Source of the DNA: Sphagnum compactum
Lineage: Eukaryota > Bryophyta > Sphagnopsida > Sphagnales
DNA length: 64,000 bases
Assembly: GCA_965153455.1 (NCBI GenBank)
Contig: OZ234493.1
Location: 558,001 to 622,000 of the forward strand
Direction of reading: 5' to 3'
Shown: positions 23,947 through 35,799 of the stretch, piece after piece
How positions within the stretch are numbered: position 1 is the stretch's first letter
Layout of the letters: each line of letters begins with the position of its first letter
Notes under the pieces: model-generated
The model's database searches: none
Told to the model about the DNA's origin: nothing
Seen by the model: the letters and a program-made list of their open reading frames with translations, nothing else
Made by a program: the position numbers and the translations under genes

Positions 23947-25540
23947 CTTAAGAGGAGATTTATGATTATGATGATGATGCTGATGATGATGCTGATGACT
24001 TCCTTGATGATGGAGTGACTTGTGTAGGGTAAGTCCCCAGGATCCGGTTTGGGCAGGCACTAATTTTGGGAATGCTTGCCTTGCTCCAAGGGCATTACCA
24101 AACATAAAGGACCAGCAGAATATTATTATTTTTGAAGGGAAATGTGGCTGGGCATTTCGCTTTTCAAAGCACCCCACCCTCGGCTCAGGAGAAATTCAGC
24201 TCCATGAGGTGGCCTCCAAATACACTAGAATGAATGAATGAATGAATAAATCAATGGATGTCAAAACAATAACAAAGACTTAACTTAGGGAACATCCACT
24301 TACACCTAGTACTCATGTGGGCTTTCAAAGAGCATGTACACCAATGTTTCTTTTACTAGCTAATTTTCACCAATTCCCTAAGTAAAATTGACACCTCCTA
24401 TCTCTAAGCTTGAACAAAACATGAAAAAAATACGACAATTTGCCCAAATATGGTTGAACAAACCATGAATATGCAAGATTAGATTATCATATATAGACAA
24501 GTGTCACCATCCTTCACCCTTCCTTTTAAATGGATGTGGCACATGTCTCCTCCCTAGGATTAGGGTTTGCCAAAAACCCTCATCTCCACCATGAGTTTTT
24601 GCCAAATCTTTTCCCAACTCAAGAAAGGAAGAGCCTTCATTTTCAATGAGATGTTGTTTGGTTTCAGCGGCTCTCCTTCTATACTTTAGCAAGCCGTCAC
24701 CATCGTCATTGTGCCTTGAAGAGGGGTTTAGGGTTTAAGCTTGCTCAATGCTCATTGTTATAGCCTATTTCAAATAAAAAACACGTGCATTGAGGAGGGG
24801 GGGTTGGAATAGGTTGCAAATGAATCTAGAATCAAGATTCATAATAGACCATTCGTTGCCAATGTCAACTTTCAAGTTCAACAAATCACAAATTAATGTC
24901 AACTTTCAATTCTTGAACAACTAGCACATTAATGTTTAGCATTTGTAGTTGAACTGCGCAAGCACTTTAATGCTTGCACAATATAATATGTAGTGCACAC
25001 ATTGCAACATTTGTCTTTGGTAAGTTGGTCCTTTTGATTTCGATGATGGATTCCCGAATCCCAATCCTAGATATGCTAATGTGTACATTACATTTAGCTT
25101 TGAAGTTTGATGTTTGTAATGTTTCTACAATTTCAACTTTAAAGTCTTGTCAAATCTCCTCCACTCATTATTCAAGCCTCATTGATTAACATTGCAATGT
25201 ATTTTGATCTCAAAAGTAAGATTGTAAGTCCACAAGTTTACATAAACTTTACATTTGATAAGCACTTCACCTGTTGCATTTTTGCTTGCTAAGCATCATG
25301 AATTGTTATTGTTTTTCTTGCTTAGTTGATTTGTTGTGAGCCTTGAAGTTTTGGGATTATATCCATCATCGCTCCAATCATTTTCCCAAGAGACAAGTTT
25401 TTTTGTCCAATCATGTCCCTCCTATTCTAGCTTTTGATATGATTTTTAGCCAAAGTGTTACGAATGATGGTGATTGTGTGCTTTTTAATCTAGCTCAAGT
25501 TATAGTAAACCTAGAAATTAGTAGGGGAAAAAAATGTATG
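23947..25540. other. Spacer with a GAT-rich microsatellite, no gene seen
   Basis: GATGATGATGCT units lie at about 23968-24000. A block at 24023-24098 shares GTAGGGTAAG and GGGCATTACC with the 11.5 kb foldback and may be a distant fragment. From 24.4 to 25.5 kb the DNA is AT-rich and has no recognisable gene. Confidence 0.5.
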
Positions 25541-26635
25541 TGACGCGCTCTCAAGTTCCTTGTAGACCCACTTGAGGGTCCAAGTATGCGGCAATGCGGA
25601 AGGAGTTGGAACTTGGAGCCGCTCCCTAGCTCACAACACTTGGAGGGGTAGAGGGGCATGTTGGAGCTCCGGGATGGGACTAGGAAGAATTGACAAGCTT
25701 ACTCACTCACAAGGCCTTACACGAAACCCTCATGAAGGGGTTAGTGCATAGTTGAAGCACCTTTGGTGCTAGGAAGAGCCACGGGCAACCTTAGACTCAC
25801 TTGATTCACCTCGGCCCGGACTTGGGGAAGCCACCACCTTCCCCCCTTTTATCACATTCGGGAACACCCTTGGGTGTTAGGACAAGCCACGGGCACTTGG
25901 ACTCACTCACCACGGCCCGGACTTGGGAGTAAGTCAGCACCTTACTCCCTTGGGGAAGCCATCACCTTCCCCTTGGGGAAGCCACCACCTTCCCCCTTAT
26001 AGTATACTCTGTAGCTCTCCACGGAGGCTACATCCAAATGGCTATTTTTCCCGGGACTCCCGCGTGGGAGTCCCGAAATCGCGCCAAATGGGACTCCCGC
26101 AACTTTGAAGCCCCATAACTTTGCAAGCAGACCTCAGATCGCAATGCGGTCTGAAGCAAAGTTGTAGCTCTCGTCGAGAGCTTTTCAACGATATGTGGCA
26201 CGCCCCCCTGCAGCTAAGTAAATTGGGTCGATTCCCGACTTTTAGTGGTCAGGAGTCAAACTGGCAATTCGACTCCCGGCCCTTCTTTTGGCCATAACTT
26301 GTGTTTCAAATGTCCGAATGAGCAATGCGAGCCCATTTTAGACATCTACGCTTCAAGAGGTTTTCATTGATATAAAGAGCGTCACGAGCCATTGAGATTT
26401 GGCCCCTCAAATCTCTCTCTGAACTTTCGGGAGTCCCTTTGGGATTCCAACTCTCACCAACTCCCAACGTGGGAGTTCACTTGGGAGTGTGAGGGTTCAT
26501 TCCCTCACACTCTCTGGACTCTTTGCACTCCTTGCACTCCCGGGAGCATGTGATGTGCCTCCCGGGTCTACTACTAGGCCCGCAACCTCACAACCCCCTT
26601 GCCTTGGTCGCAAGCCAAAGGCTAGGGTTGCGACA
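25541..26635 (-). mobile_element. LTR of element D, a diverged relative of the A family
   Basis: Read on the minus strand, the block begins TGTCGCAACCC and ends GAGCGCGTCA, as A-family LTRs do, but it is about 1,095 bp long instead of 820. It has an internal duplication of a CTTGGGGAAGCC segment (about 25940-26000). A polypurine tract, complement CTCTCCCCCACTAG, lies directly outside at 26636, so this is a 3' LTR of a minus-strand element. Confidence 0.8.
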
Positions 26636-26739
26636 CTCTCCCCCACTAGAAGAAGAGGTCAATGTCCTCATTGACACTTAGAGTTTTCTCTCTCTCACGA
26701 TTGCACTCCCGAGAGCATGCGATGTGACTCCCGGGTCTA
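26636..26739 (-). mobile_element. Truncated internal end of element D
   Basis: This holds the polypurine tract and about 45 bp of internal sequence matching the 3' end of A. From about 26685 it changes to sequence resembling D's own LTR (compare 26700-26739 with 26533-26571). It stops at the left LTR of B. Only a rearranged remnant of D remains. Confidence 0.6.
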
Positions 26740-27559
26740 TGACGCGCTCCTTGGTCCCGGGGTGAGCCCACTTGAGGGTTCACCAATGTGAAGTTGCGAA
26801 AAATGGGGACCGAAGGGCACGCTCCCGACTTCCAACTCCAGAAAGGGGTAGAGGGTCGAGTTGGAAGCCCCGGGATTAGACTAGGAAGATGGACTAGTAG
26901 ATCAAGCACGAATCTGCATCCAAAACCAACCACAAATGGGTTAGTTCACATTCGGGAACACCCTTGGGTGTTGGGACAAGCCACGGGCACTTCGGACTAC
27001 TTGACTCACCACGGCCCGGACTTGGGGGAAGCCATCACCTTCCCCCTTATAGTTATCTCTGTAGCTCACCACGGAGGCTACATCCAAAAGGCACATTTTG
27101 TTGGGACTCTCGAAATGGAGTCCCGAAACTGTCCCGGCGGGACTCCCGGGACTTTGAACGGTCATAAGTCCCGATTTCGAAGTCCGATTGCAACGAGGTC
27201 TGAACCAAAGTTGTAGCCCTTGTCGAGATCTTTCGAACGCCATGTTGCACTCCCTGAGGCAACGTCGGAAAAGGGTCGATTCCCGACTTTTAGTGGTCGA
27301 GAGTCAAATTGTCAGTTTGACTCCCGGCCCTTCTTTTGCCCATAACTTGGGCTGGAGATGTCCGAATGGCCAATACGAGGCCATTTTCGATATCTAGGTT
27401 TCAAGACCTTTCCAATGACACCAAGAACACCCCAATGCGAGGTGTTTTGGGCCTTGCTGTTGAGCTCTGAACATTCGGGAGTCCCGGAGGACTCCAAACC
27501 TCCAACTTTTCCAAGTGTTGGGCTTCACCCCCACACTTGGACAAAGTGGGGTTGCGACA
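26740..27559 (-). repeat. 3' LTR of element B
   Basis: 820 bp. On the minus strand it runs from TGTCGCAACC to GAGCGCGTCA. The polypurine tract lies at 27560-27573 (complement CTCTCCCCCACTAG). Confidence 0.9.
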
Positions 27560-28857
27560 CTCTCCCCCACTAGAAGAAAGAGGTCAATGTCCTCATTGAC
27601 ACTTAAAATTTTCCTTCATACAATTGCAATTGCTTTCTTTTGGATCCTTGGCCATTTGCCGACTCTTGCGGCTCGGACCTTGTCTCAAGCTAACTTAGGC
27701 GTCCCCAAGTTTCCAACACTTTCTTGACAAGTCCAAGAAGGTCTTGTAGGGAACCCTCTTTCTTTGCTTCGTCAAAAGACTAAACTAGTCTAATTGACAA
27801 AGCCCTCATTTGGGAAGAACCTTTTTCCATCCTTCCCTTCATGAGGACTTAAGTCAAGTCTACTCTTGACGTAAGCTACTTGACATGACTCCTTTTCCTA
27901 TCTCGCGCCTTGGTCACAACAACCAAGCCTTAACTAAAAGGTTTGCTTATCAAGGTACGAGAAGCAACACCTAGGTTTGCCAAACCCAAGTCCCAAACTA
28001 CACTTAAAGTATGCGAGCGGGGTCATGATTTCCCGCGTTGGCCACACTACCAACCAACCCTTTGGGATGCACTTAAGGCATGTGCATGTCCCCGCAAGCT
28101 CACCTTGCTTGCCTCCTCTTTTTGGGGCCAAGTTTCCTCAACCCCAAAGTAGGAGTCCGATTTTGATTTGGGCCTACGCGAGAGAGTTCTATTTGTCCAT
28201 GCCACAACCCTATTTGCCTTGACAAATTTTTCATGATACAATCTCTTGGAAGTTTTAAAGCCCTTTTTATTTCACTTGCAACTTGATGTGGTACATTTTA
28301 TGAAACTCTCCCCGTCTAAAAGAAAGAGATGATGTCCTCATCACGCTCTGCGTCTTTTCTTCGCCGATCTAGTGTGGAATTCTTCTATGGCTTCTTGGGC
28401 ATGTTCCATGTCGGATTCATTCACCCAAGAAGCCTCTATTGCATGGTAACCTTTCCACTTAACTAAGTATTCCCGCTCTCGCCCTCTAAGTTGCCTCGAT
28501 TTAAGCACGGCCTTTACCTCAAACTCTGGTTCATTATGAACCAAGTCCGGTGGAGGCCTTGAGTGATGCTCTCTATTAGGCCTTGAGGCGTCCCGGGAGA
28601 CCGGCTTCAAAAGGGAAACATGAAATGTGGGATGAACTCTAAGATTTTCCGGTAATTCTAACTTATAAGTGTCGGAAAGTTTCTTTTTCCAACACTTTGA
28701 ATGGACCCGCATATGGGCCTATAAATTTATGACTTAACCCTTCGGGCAACCGGAAGTTCTTTATGTTCAACCACACCTCGTCTCCTTCTTGAAACTTCAC
28801 CTCTCGTCGGGACTTGTCCGCAAAATCCTTCTATCTTTTGTGCGCCTTTTCCAAGTT
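27560..28857 (-). pseudogene. Element B, integrase C-terminus and chromodomain, 3' untranslated part
   Basis: On the minus strand, integrase C-terminal sequence (AHPTFHVSLLKPV-type) is followed by an intact chromodomain around YLVKWKGYHAIEASW. It ends in a basic KKRRRA tail with a stop at 28341-28343. An extra A in a short A run near 28690 puts the upstream part out of frame. Chromodomains target integration to modified histones; here the aromatic-cage tryptophan is kept, unlike in A and C. About 780 bp of noncoding DNA separates the stop from the LTR. Confidence 0.85.
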
Positions 28858-29677
28858 TGTCGCAACCCCACTTTGTCCAAGTGTGGGGGTGAAGCCCAAC
28901 ACTTGGAAAAGTTGGAGGTTTGGAGTCCTCCGGGACTCCCGAATGTTCAGAGCTCAACAGCAAGGGGCAAAACACCTTGCATTGGGTGTTCTTGGTGTCA
29001 TTAGAAAGGTCTTGAAACGTAGATATCGAAAATGGCCTCGCATTGGCCATTTGGACATCTGCAGCCCAAGTTATGGGCAAAAGAAGGGCCGGGAGTCAAA
29101 CTGGCAGCTTGACTCCCGACCACTAAAAGTCGGGAATCGACCCTTTCCCGACGTTGCCTCATGGAGTGCGACATGGCGTTGGAAAGATCTCGACGAGGGC
29201 TAGAACTTTGGTTCAGACCTTGTTGCGATCGGACTTCGGAATCGGGAGTTATGACCGTTCAAAGTCCCGGGAGTCCCGCCCGGACAATTTCGGGACTCCA
29301 TTTCGAGAGTCCCAACAAAATGTGCCATTTGGATGTAGCCTCCGTGGTGAGCTGCAGAGATAACTATAAGGGGGAAGGTGGTGGCTTCCCCCAAGTCCGG
29401 GCCGTGGTGAGTCAAGTAGTCCGAAGTGCCCGTGGCTTGTCCCAACACCCAAGGGTGTTCCCGAATGTGAACTAACCCATTTGTGGTTGGTTTTGGATGC
29501 AGATTTGTGCTTGATCTACTAGTCCATCTTCCTAGTCTAATCCCGGGGCTCCCAACTCGACCCTCTACCCCTTTCTAGAGTTGGAAGTCGGGAGCGTGCC
29601 CCTTGGGTCCCCACTTTCCGCAACTTCACATTGGTGAACCCTCAAGTGGGTTCATCCCGGGACCAAGGAGCGCGTCA
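28858..29677 (+). repeat. 5' LTR of element A
   Basis: 820 bp, TGTCGCAACC...GCGCGTCA. It holds inverted GGGAGTCCC/GGGACTCC motifs. An open frame of about 100 codons recurs in every LTR copy, but only because the LTRs are homologous. Confidence 0.95.
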
Positions 29678-29679
29678 CG

Positions 29680-29691
29680 TGGTATCAGAGC
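29680..29691 (+). other. Primer binding site of element A (initiator Met tRNA type)
   Basis: TGGTATCAGAGC lies two bases after the LTR. It is complementary to the 3' end of plant initiator methionine tRNA, the usual primer of Ty3/gypsy elements. Confidence 0.9.
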
Positions 29692-29720
29692 TCAAGGTGA
29701 AGCTCAACGACATTTTTGGG

Positions 29721-30959
29721 ATGGCACCCAAGAAGAACCGGAAGCTAGCCCCAGAGCCTAGGTCCGAGGAGCCCGTCCATGACCTAGTAGCCCCGCCGGA
29801 ATCGATTGGGGAGGAACCAAACTTCCGGGAGGACCAAGATGAGCCCGAGGTTGAACCCGAGAGTGAGGAGGAACAACGGAGCTCGATCCTATTCACCCCG
29901 GAGCAACTTGAAGTCCTCCTCAAGATGAATAGGCCCGACTTTGGTGAGTTGGTGGCGGCCCTCAAAACGGGGGCCTCCAAAGGTGAAAGGTTTCAACCGG
30001 CCAAGCCCGGGAATTTCGATGGTGCCCGAGACCGTAAGGTGGTGGATGTTTGGCTTGCGGAAATGGATGATTATATCCATGCCACCAAGGTTGGACGAAA
30101 TTCCGCCGTGGAGCTTGCCCAATCCTACTTGAAAGGCTATGCCGCCACATGGTGGCGGACGGTGAGACAAGAGGAGGGCAAGAACCATGGCTATATGTGG
30201 GAGTTTTTCAAGGATCGCATTGAGGCGGAGTTCATTCCAAGAAACTCTGATTACATTTCTAGGTGCAAACTCCGCGACCTTGTGAATGCCACGAATGAAA
30301 ATTTGAGGCAATATGTGAGGGCCTATTCCGAACTCATGTTGGAGATCCGGCACATGCACGAGTTGGATCGTGTGTGCCAATTCGTTATGGGACTTCCGAC
30401 TTGGGCCAAGCGAAAGCTTGAGGAGAGTTGGCCCGCCTCCTTATCCGAGGCCATCACGAAAGTGGAGAACTTCTCGGATGTGGGGCGGAGCGATAAATCC
30501 AGGTTCAAGAACGACAACAAGTTCCTTCACAAAAAGCCCAGGCATGAGGGGGAATGGAACCGGGGGCAAGGTAGCCCGACCAAGGATAAGCCAAAACAAT
30601 TCCAAGGCTCGGGGTTCAAGCCAAAAGGTAGCTTCGTGAAAAACGGGGCTCCTTTCAAAGGGAGCCAAACCAAGGGAGACATTGGAGCAAAGCCCAAGGG
30701 TGCATGTTTCAATTGCAACGAGGTGGGGCATTACTCCAAAGATTGTCCCAAATCCAAAACGGGGGTTGGGAGCTCTAAGGTACTTGCTCTCAATGCCACT
30801 TTAGCCCAACCGGAATGCAATCGACTTATATTCTTAAAAGGGAAGATTGCTAAACGAGAAATCTTATGTCTTTTGGACACAGGGGCCTCCCACAACTTCA
30901 TAACTCGGGAGCGCCGAAAGGATGGAGCTCCACTTGGAGGAGCTCAAGGCACCCATTGA
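29721..30959 (+). pseudogene. Element A gag and start of protease
   Basis: The ATG at 29721 is 29 bases after the primer site. An acidic N-terminus precedes a gag domain ([24 protein letters not shown], about 30040-30450) and a CCHC zinc knuckle, [14 protein letters not shown], at about 30706-30747. The protease active site [10 protein letters not shown] is at about 30873. Near 30908 two G bases present in B are missing, so the frame is lost and pol continues in another frame. Gag packages the RNA into virus-like particles. Confidence 0.9.
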
Positions 30960-33900
30960 GGTGCATTTCGCGGATGGGGTTCCCCATCAAACTACACTAC
31001 AAGCAAAGAGAGTGCCTCTCCAATTGGGAAATTGGAGAGGAAAAGTGGACTTGTTGGTTTCCACCTTGGGTGGAATGGATTGCGTTCTCGGAATGGAGTT
31101 CATCACCCAAAACAATGTGCTCATAGAAGGGCACAATAGGTTGGTTAGAATCCCATCTAAAAGTGGGATTGTGCGAGTTAAGGCACATGAGTTGCCTTGT
31201 GTGGGTGGTTCAACCATCCACTTCATGTTAGGAAAAGCTTGGGAAAGAGAATGCGTGGGGGGTTTCGGCATGATGTGTGTCATGCGGGTGTTGGACGAGT
31301 ATGAGCCCAAGGAAGCCACCAAGTTGGTGACTTCCGCCAAGTGCATAAAGCAAGTCTTACAAGAGTTCCCGGATGTGATGCCCGAAGAGTTGCCCGAAGA
31401 CTTGCCCCCGAGAAGACGAGTTGATCATGCGATTGAAGTGATACCGGGAGTGGAACCGCCCGCCAAGGCCCCATATAGAATGAGCCACGAGGAGTTGAAG
31501 GAACTCAAGGTTCAACTTGAGGAACTCCTCGCGAAAGGTTACATCAAACCAAGCAAGTCACCATATGGGGCACCCGTCCTTTTTGTTCACAAGAAGGATG
31601 GGACTTTGAGGATGTGTGTTGATTATAGAGCACTCAATAAGGCAACGGTGAAAAACCGTTATCCTTTACCTCGCATCGATGATCTATTTGATCGTCTTTC
31701 GGGAGCCAAGGTTTTTAGTAGAATTGATCTACGTTCGGGATATTACCAAATAAGGATCGCGGAAGGGGACGAAGAAAAGACCGCTCGTCGCACAAGGTAT
31801 GGGTCATACGAATTCTTGATGATGCCCTTTGGGCTCACCAATGCACCCGCAACATTTTGCACCCTCATGAATGACATTTTCCGCGAATGGCTTGACGATT
31901 TTGTGGTCGTCTACATAGACGACATTTTGATTTATAGTAGCTCCATGGAGGAGCACGCGGAGCACCTTCGCAAGGTGTTCCAAAGGCTAAGGGAAAACAA
32001 GTTGTATGCCAAGCTTGAGAAGTGCGAATTTGGGGTGACGGAAGTGGATTTCCTTGGGCATAGGATGACTCAAGATGGTTTGATGATGGATGATCACAAG
32101 GTTAAGGCGATTTTGGATTAGGAGCCGCCTAACTCGGTTCCCGCCTTGAGATCCTTTTTAGGATTGGCCTCTTATTATCGCAAGTTCATAAAGAACTTTG
32201 CCAGAATAGCGGCCCCTTTAACAAACCTCTTGAAGAAGTCCGCCGTCACTTATGATTGGGATGAAGAATGTGACGAAGCCTTTGGAATGTTGAAGGGCAT
32301 TTTGGTGAAGGCGCCGGTGTTGAAATTGCCCGACTTTGACAAGGAGTTTGAAATCCATTCCGACGCCTCCGACTTTGCAATTGGGGGTGTCATAGTGCAA
32401 GATGGAAGACCGGTGGCCTTTGAAAGCAAGAAGTTGAGTGAGATGGAGCGAAGGTGGCCAACTCACGAGAAGGAAATGTGGGCGGTCATACGTTGTCTCA
32501 AGACTTGGGGCCATTACATAGGCTCCAAAGATGTGGTGGTGTGGACCGACAATGTGACCTTGAAGTACTTCGCAACTCAACCCAAGTTGTCATCAAAACA
32601 ACAAAGGTGGCAAGACACATTGGCCTTGTTCAATGTGGACATCCGGCACAAGCCGGGAAAGGAGAACATAGTCCCCGATGCTTTGAGCCGGAAACATCAA
32701 CTTAGAGTGGTGTATGTGGGAGAGTCGGAACTTCAAAAGGAAGTTAGATTAGCAAACCGCCGGGATGCTTTTGCCAAGGAGGGAAGGCAAAGCATCCAAA
32801 ATGGAGCCAAGTCCCACTTCCACTTGAAAAATGGATTGTTGTGGTACAAGCAAAACCGACTCTATGTGCCGGAAAGGAAAATTAGGGACACACTTTTGAA
32901 GGAATGTCACGATGGACCGCTTGCGGGCCATGGTGGTGCAAAGCGCACCACAACATTCCTAAAGAAGTCCTACTATTGGCCCAACTTGAAGGATGATGCG
33001 GAGGAGTACGTGAAGACTTGTTTAACTTGTCAACAAAACCGGACCCTCAACAAAAAGCGAGCAGGTTTGTTGCAACCTTTGCCAATTCCCGAAGGGCCAT
33101 GGGAAAGTGTGTCAATGGACTTTATGGTAAGTTTGCCCCCTTCAAAGGGGTTCGATGCCATCATGGTTGTGGTGGATCCATTTAGCAAAATGGCACACTT
33201 CATTCCCACAAAGGATGAAGCCACGGCTCAAGAGACGGGGAGGTTGTTCTTCTCCCACATTTTCAAGCATCATGGCCTTCCAAAGGACATAGTGTCGGAT
33301 CGGGATCCAAAGTTCACGAGTAAGTTTTGGAGGGCTTTGTGAAAGCGAATGGGGTCGGAACTCAAAATGAGCACTTCATTCCGCCCCCAAACCGATGGAC
33401 AAACCGAGAGGGTGAACTTGGTGATCCAACAATTCCTAAGGAATTATGTGGCGACGGATCAACAAGATTGGGTGGATCATTTGGAGTTAGCCGAGTTTTG
33501 TTACAACAACTCGGTACATTCCGCAACAGGATCCACCCCATTCCAAATGGTGACGGGCAAGTCACCAATTGTGCCCATGACTTGGGTAGCACAAGGACAA
33601 CCTTCGATTGATGCAAGTGAGGAAGTGCCAATGGTCACACAACTTGATGAAGAAAGAAAGCGCTTGTGGGAGTTGGTAAAAGCCAACTTGGAAAAGGCGC
33701 ACAAAAGGTACAAGGATTTTGCGGACAAGTCCCGACGAGAGGTGAAGTTTCAAGAAGGAGACGAGGTGTGGTTGAACATAAAGAACTTCCGGTTGCCCGA
33801 AGGGTTAAGTCATAAGTTTATAGGCCCATATGCGGGTCCATTCAAAGTATTGGAAAAGAAACTTTCCGACACTTATAAGTTAGAACTTCCGGAAAATCTT

Positions 33901-34200
33901 AGAGTTCATCCCACATTTCATGTTTCCCTTTTGAAGCCGGTCTCCCGCGACGCCTCAAGGCCTAATAGAGAGCATCACTCAAGGCCTCCACCGGACTTGG
34001 TTCATAATGAACCAGAGTTTGAGGTAGAGGCCGTGCTCAAATCAAGGCAACTTAGAGGGCGAGAGCGGGAATACTTAGTTAACTAGAAAGGCTACCATGC
34101 AATAGAGGCTTCTTGGGTGAATGAATTCGACATGGAACATGTCCAAGAAGCCATAGAAGAATTCCACACGAGACCGGCAAAGAAAAGACGTAGAGCGTGA
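30922..34200 (+). pseudogene. Element A pol: RT, RNase H, integrase, chromodomain, with three stops
   Basis: One reading frame holds all of pol, with stops at 32119-32121 (TAG), 33340-33342 (TGA) and 34084-34086 (TAG). [22 protein letters not shown], then [13 protein letters not shown] and the catalytic YIDD at 31912-31923. RNase H: EIHSDASDFAIGG near 32350. Integrase: HHCC finger (HDGPLAGHGG...CLTCQQNR) at about 32908-33040, core from SMDFMVSLPP to VSDRDPKFTSKFW. After the core comes AHPTFHVSLLKPV-like sequence, then a chromodomain whose YLVKW tryptophan is replaced by a stop. All three stops sit where TGG tryptophan is expected, as judged from C or B. The copy cannot make full-length pol without readthrough. 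Confidence 0.92.
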
Positions 34201-34978
34201 TGAGCACATCACCTTTCTTTTAGAGGGGGAGAGTTTCATAAAATGTACCACATCAAGTTGCAAGTGAAATAAAAAGGGCTTTAAAACTTCCGAAAGATTG
34301 TCTCGTGAAAAATTTGTTAAAGCAAATAGGGTTGTGGCATGGACAAATAGAGCTCTCTTACGTAGGCCCAAATCAAAATCGGACTCCTACTTTGGGGTTG
34401 AGGAAACTTGGCCGCAAAAGAGGAGGCAAGCAAGGTGAGCTTGCGGGGACATGCACATGCCTTAAGTGCATCCCAAAGGGTTGGTTGGTAGTGTGGCCAA
34501 CGCGGGAAGTCATGACCTCGCTCGCATGCTTTAAGTGTAGTTTGGGACTTGGGTTTGGCAAACCTAAGTGTTGCTTCTCATACCTTGATAAACAAACCTT
34601 TTAGTTAAGGCTTGGTTGTTGTGACCAAGGCGCGAGATAGGAAAAGAAGGCATGTCAAGTAGCTTAGGTCAAGAGTAGACTTGACTTAAGTCCTCATGAA
34701 GGGAAGGATGGAAAAAGGTTCTTCCCAAATGAGGGCTTCGTCAATTAGACTAGTTTAGTCTTTTGACGAAGCAAAGAAAGAGGGTTCCCTACAAGACCCT
34801 CTTAGACTTGTCAAGAAAGTGTTGGAAACTTGGGGACGCGTAAGTTAGCTTGAGGCAAGGTCCGAGCCGCAAGAATCGGCAAATGGCCAAGGATCCAAAA
34901 GAAAGCAATTGCAATTGTATGAAGGAAAATTCTAAATGTCAATGAGGACATTGACCTCATTCTTCTAGTGGGGGAGAG
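34201..34978 (+). other. Element A 3' untranslated part and polypurine tract
   Basis: About 780 bp without coding sequence, homologous to 27560-28340 in B and 43979-44755 in C. The tract CTAGTGGGGGAGAG at 34965-34978 directly precedes the 3' LTR and would prime plus-strand DNA synthesis. Confidence 0.85.
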
Positions 34979-35799
34979 TGTCGCAACCCCACTTTGTCCA
35001 AGTGTGGGGGTGAAGCCCAACACTTGGAAAAGTTGGAGGTTTGGAGTCCTCCGGGACTCCCGAATGTTCAGAGCTCAACAGCAAGGGGCAAAACACCTAG
35101 CATTAGGGTGTTCTTGGTGTCATTAGAAATTTCTTGAAACGTAGATATCGAAAATGGCCTCGCATTGGCCATTTGGACATCTGCAGCCTAAGTTATGGGC
35201 AAAAGAAGGGCGGGGAGTCAAACTGGCAGTTTGACTCCCGACCACTAAAAGTCGGGAATCGACCCTTTTCCGACGTTGCGTCAGGGAGTGTGACATGGCG
35301 TTGGAAAGATCTCGACGAGGGCTACAACTTTGGTTCAGACCTTGTTGCGATCGGACTTCGGAATCGGGAGTTATGACCGTTCAAAGTCCCGGGAGTCCCG
35401 CCCAGACAATTTCGGGACTCCATTTCGGGAGTCCCAACAAAATGTGCCATTTGGATGTAGCCTCCGTGGTGAGCTGCAGAGATAACTATAAGGGGGAAGG
35501 TGGTGGCTTCCCCCAAATCTGGGCCGTGGTGAGTCAAGTAGTCCGAAGTGCCCGTGGCTTGTCCCAACACCCAAGGGTGTTCCCGAATGTGAACTAACCC
35601 ATTTGTGGTTGCTTTTGGATGCAGATTTGTGCTTGATCTACTAGTCCATCTTCCTAGTCTAATCCCGAGGCTTCCAACTCGACCCTCTACCCCTTTCTAG
35701 AGTTGGAAGTCGGGAGCGTGCCCCTTGGGTCCCCACTTTCCGCAACTTCACATTGGTGAACCCTCAAGTGGGTTCACCCCGGGACCAAGGAACGCGTCA
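34979..35799 (+). repeat. 3' LTR of element A
   Basis: 821 bp, TGTCGCAACC...AACGCGTCA, followed by the AAGTT duplication. Confidence 0.95.

Larger units (their letters stand above)
28858..35799 (+). mobile_element. Element A: Ty3/gypsy chromovirus with both LTRs and target duplication
   Basis: LTRs 28858-29677 (820 bp) and 34979-35799 (821 bp) start TGTCGC and end GCGTCA. They differ at a modest number of sites by eye. The direct repeat AAGTT flanks the element at 28853-28857 and 35800-35804. Order inside: primer site, gag with CCHC knuckle, protease, RT, RNase H, integrase, chromodomain, polypurine tract. This is Ty3/gypsy order with a chromodomain, hence a chromovirus. The copy is defective: one frameshift and three in-frame stops. 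Confidence 0.95.

Noticed and set aside
24023-24098. A second copy of the 11.5 kb foldback
   Set aside because: Only two short motifs are shared and no inverted ends are visible, so homology is not supported by eye.
26488-26680. A short open frame across the D LTR end
   Set aside because: It lies in LTR sequence and has no protein family.
29161-29475. A recurring open frame of about 100 codons in every A-family LTR (also at 35295, 45072, 48474, and on the other strand of 26941 and 39677)
   Set aside because: Its repeated presence follows from LTR homology. The frame differs between copies only by LTR substitutions, has no known domain, and long frames on both strands reflect the GC-rich LTR composition.
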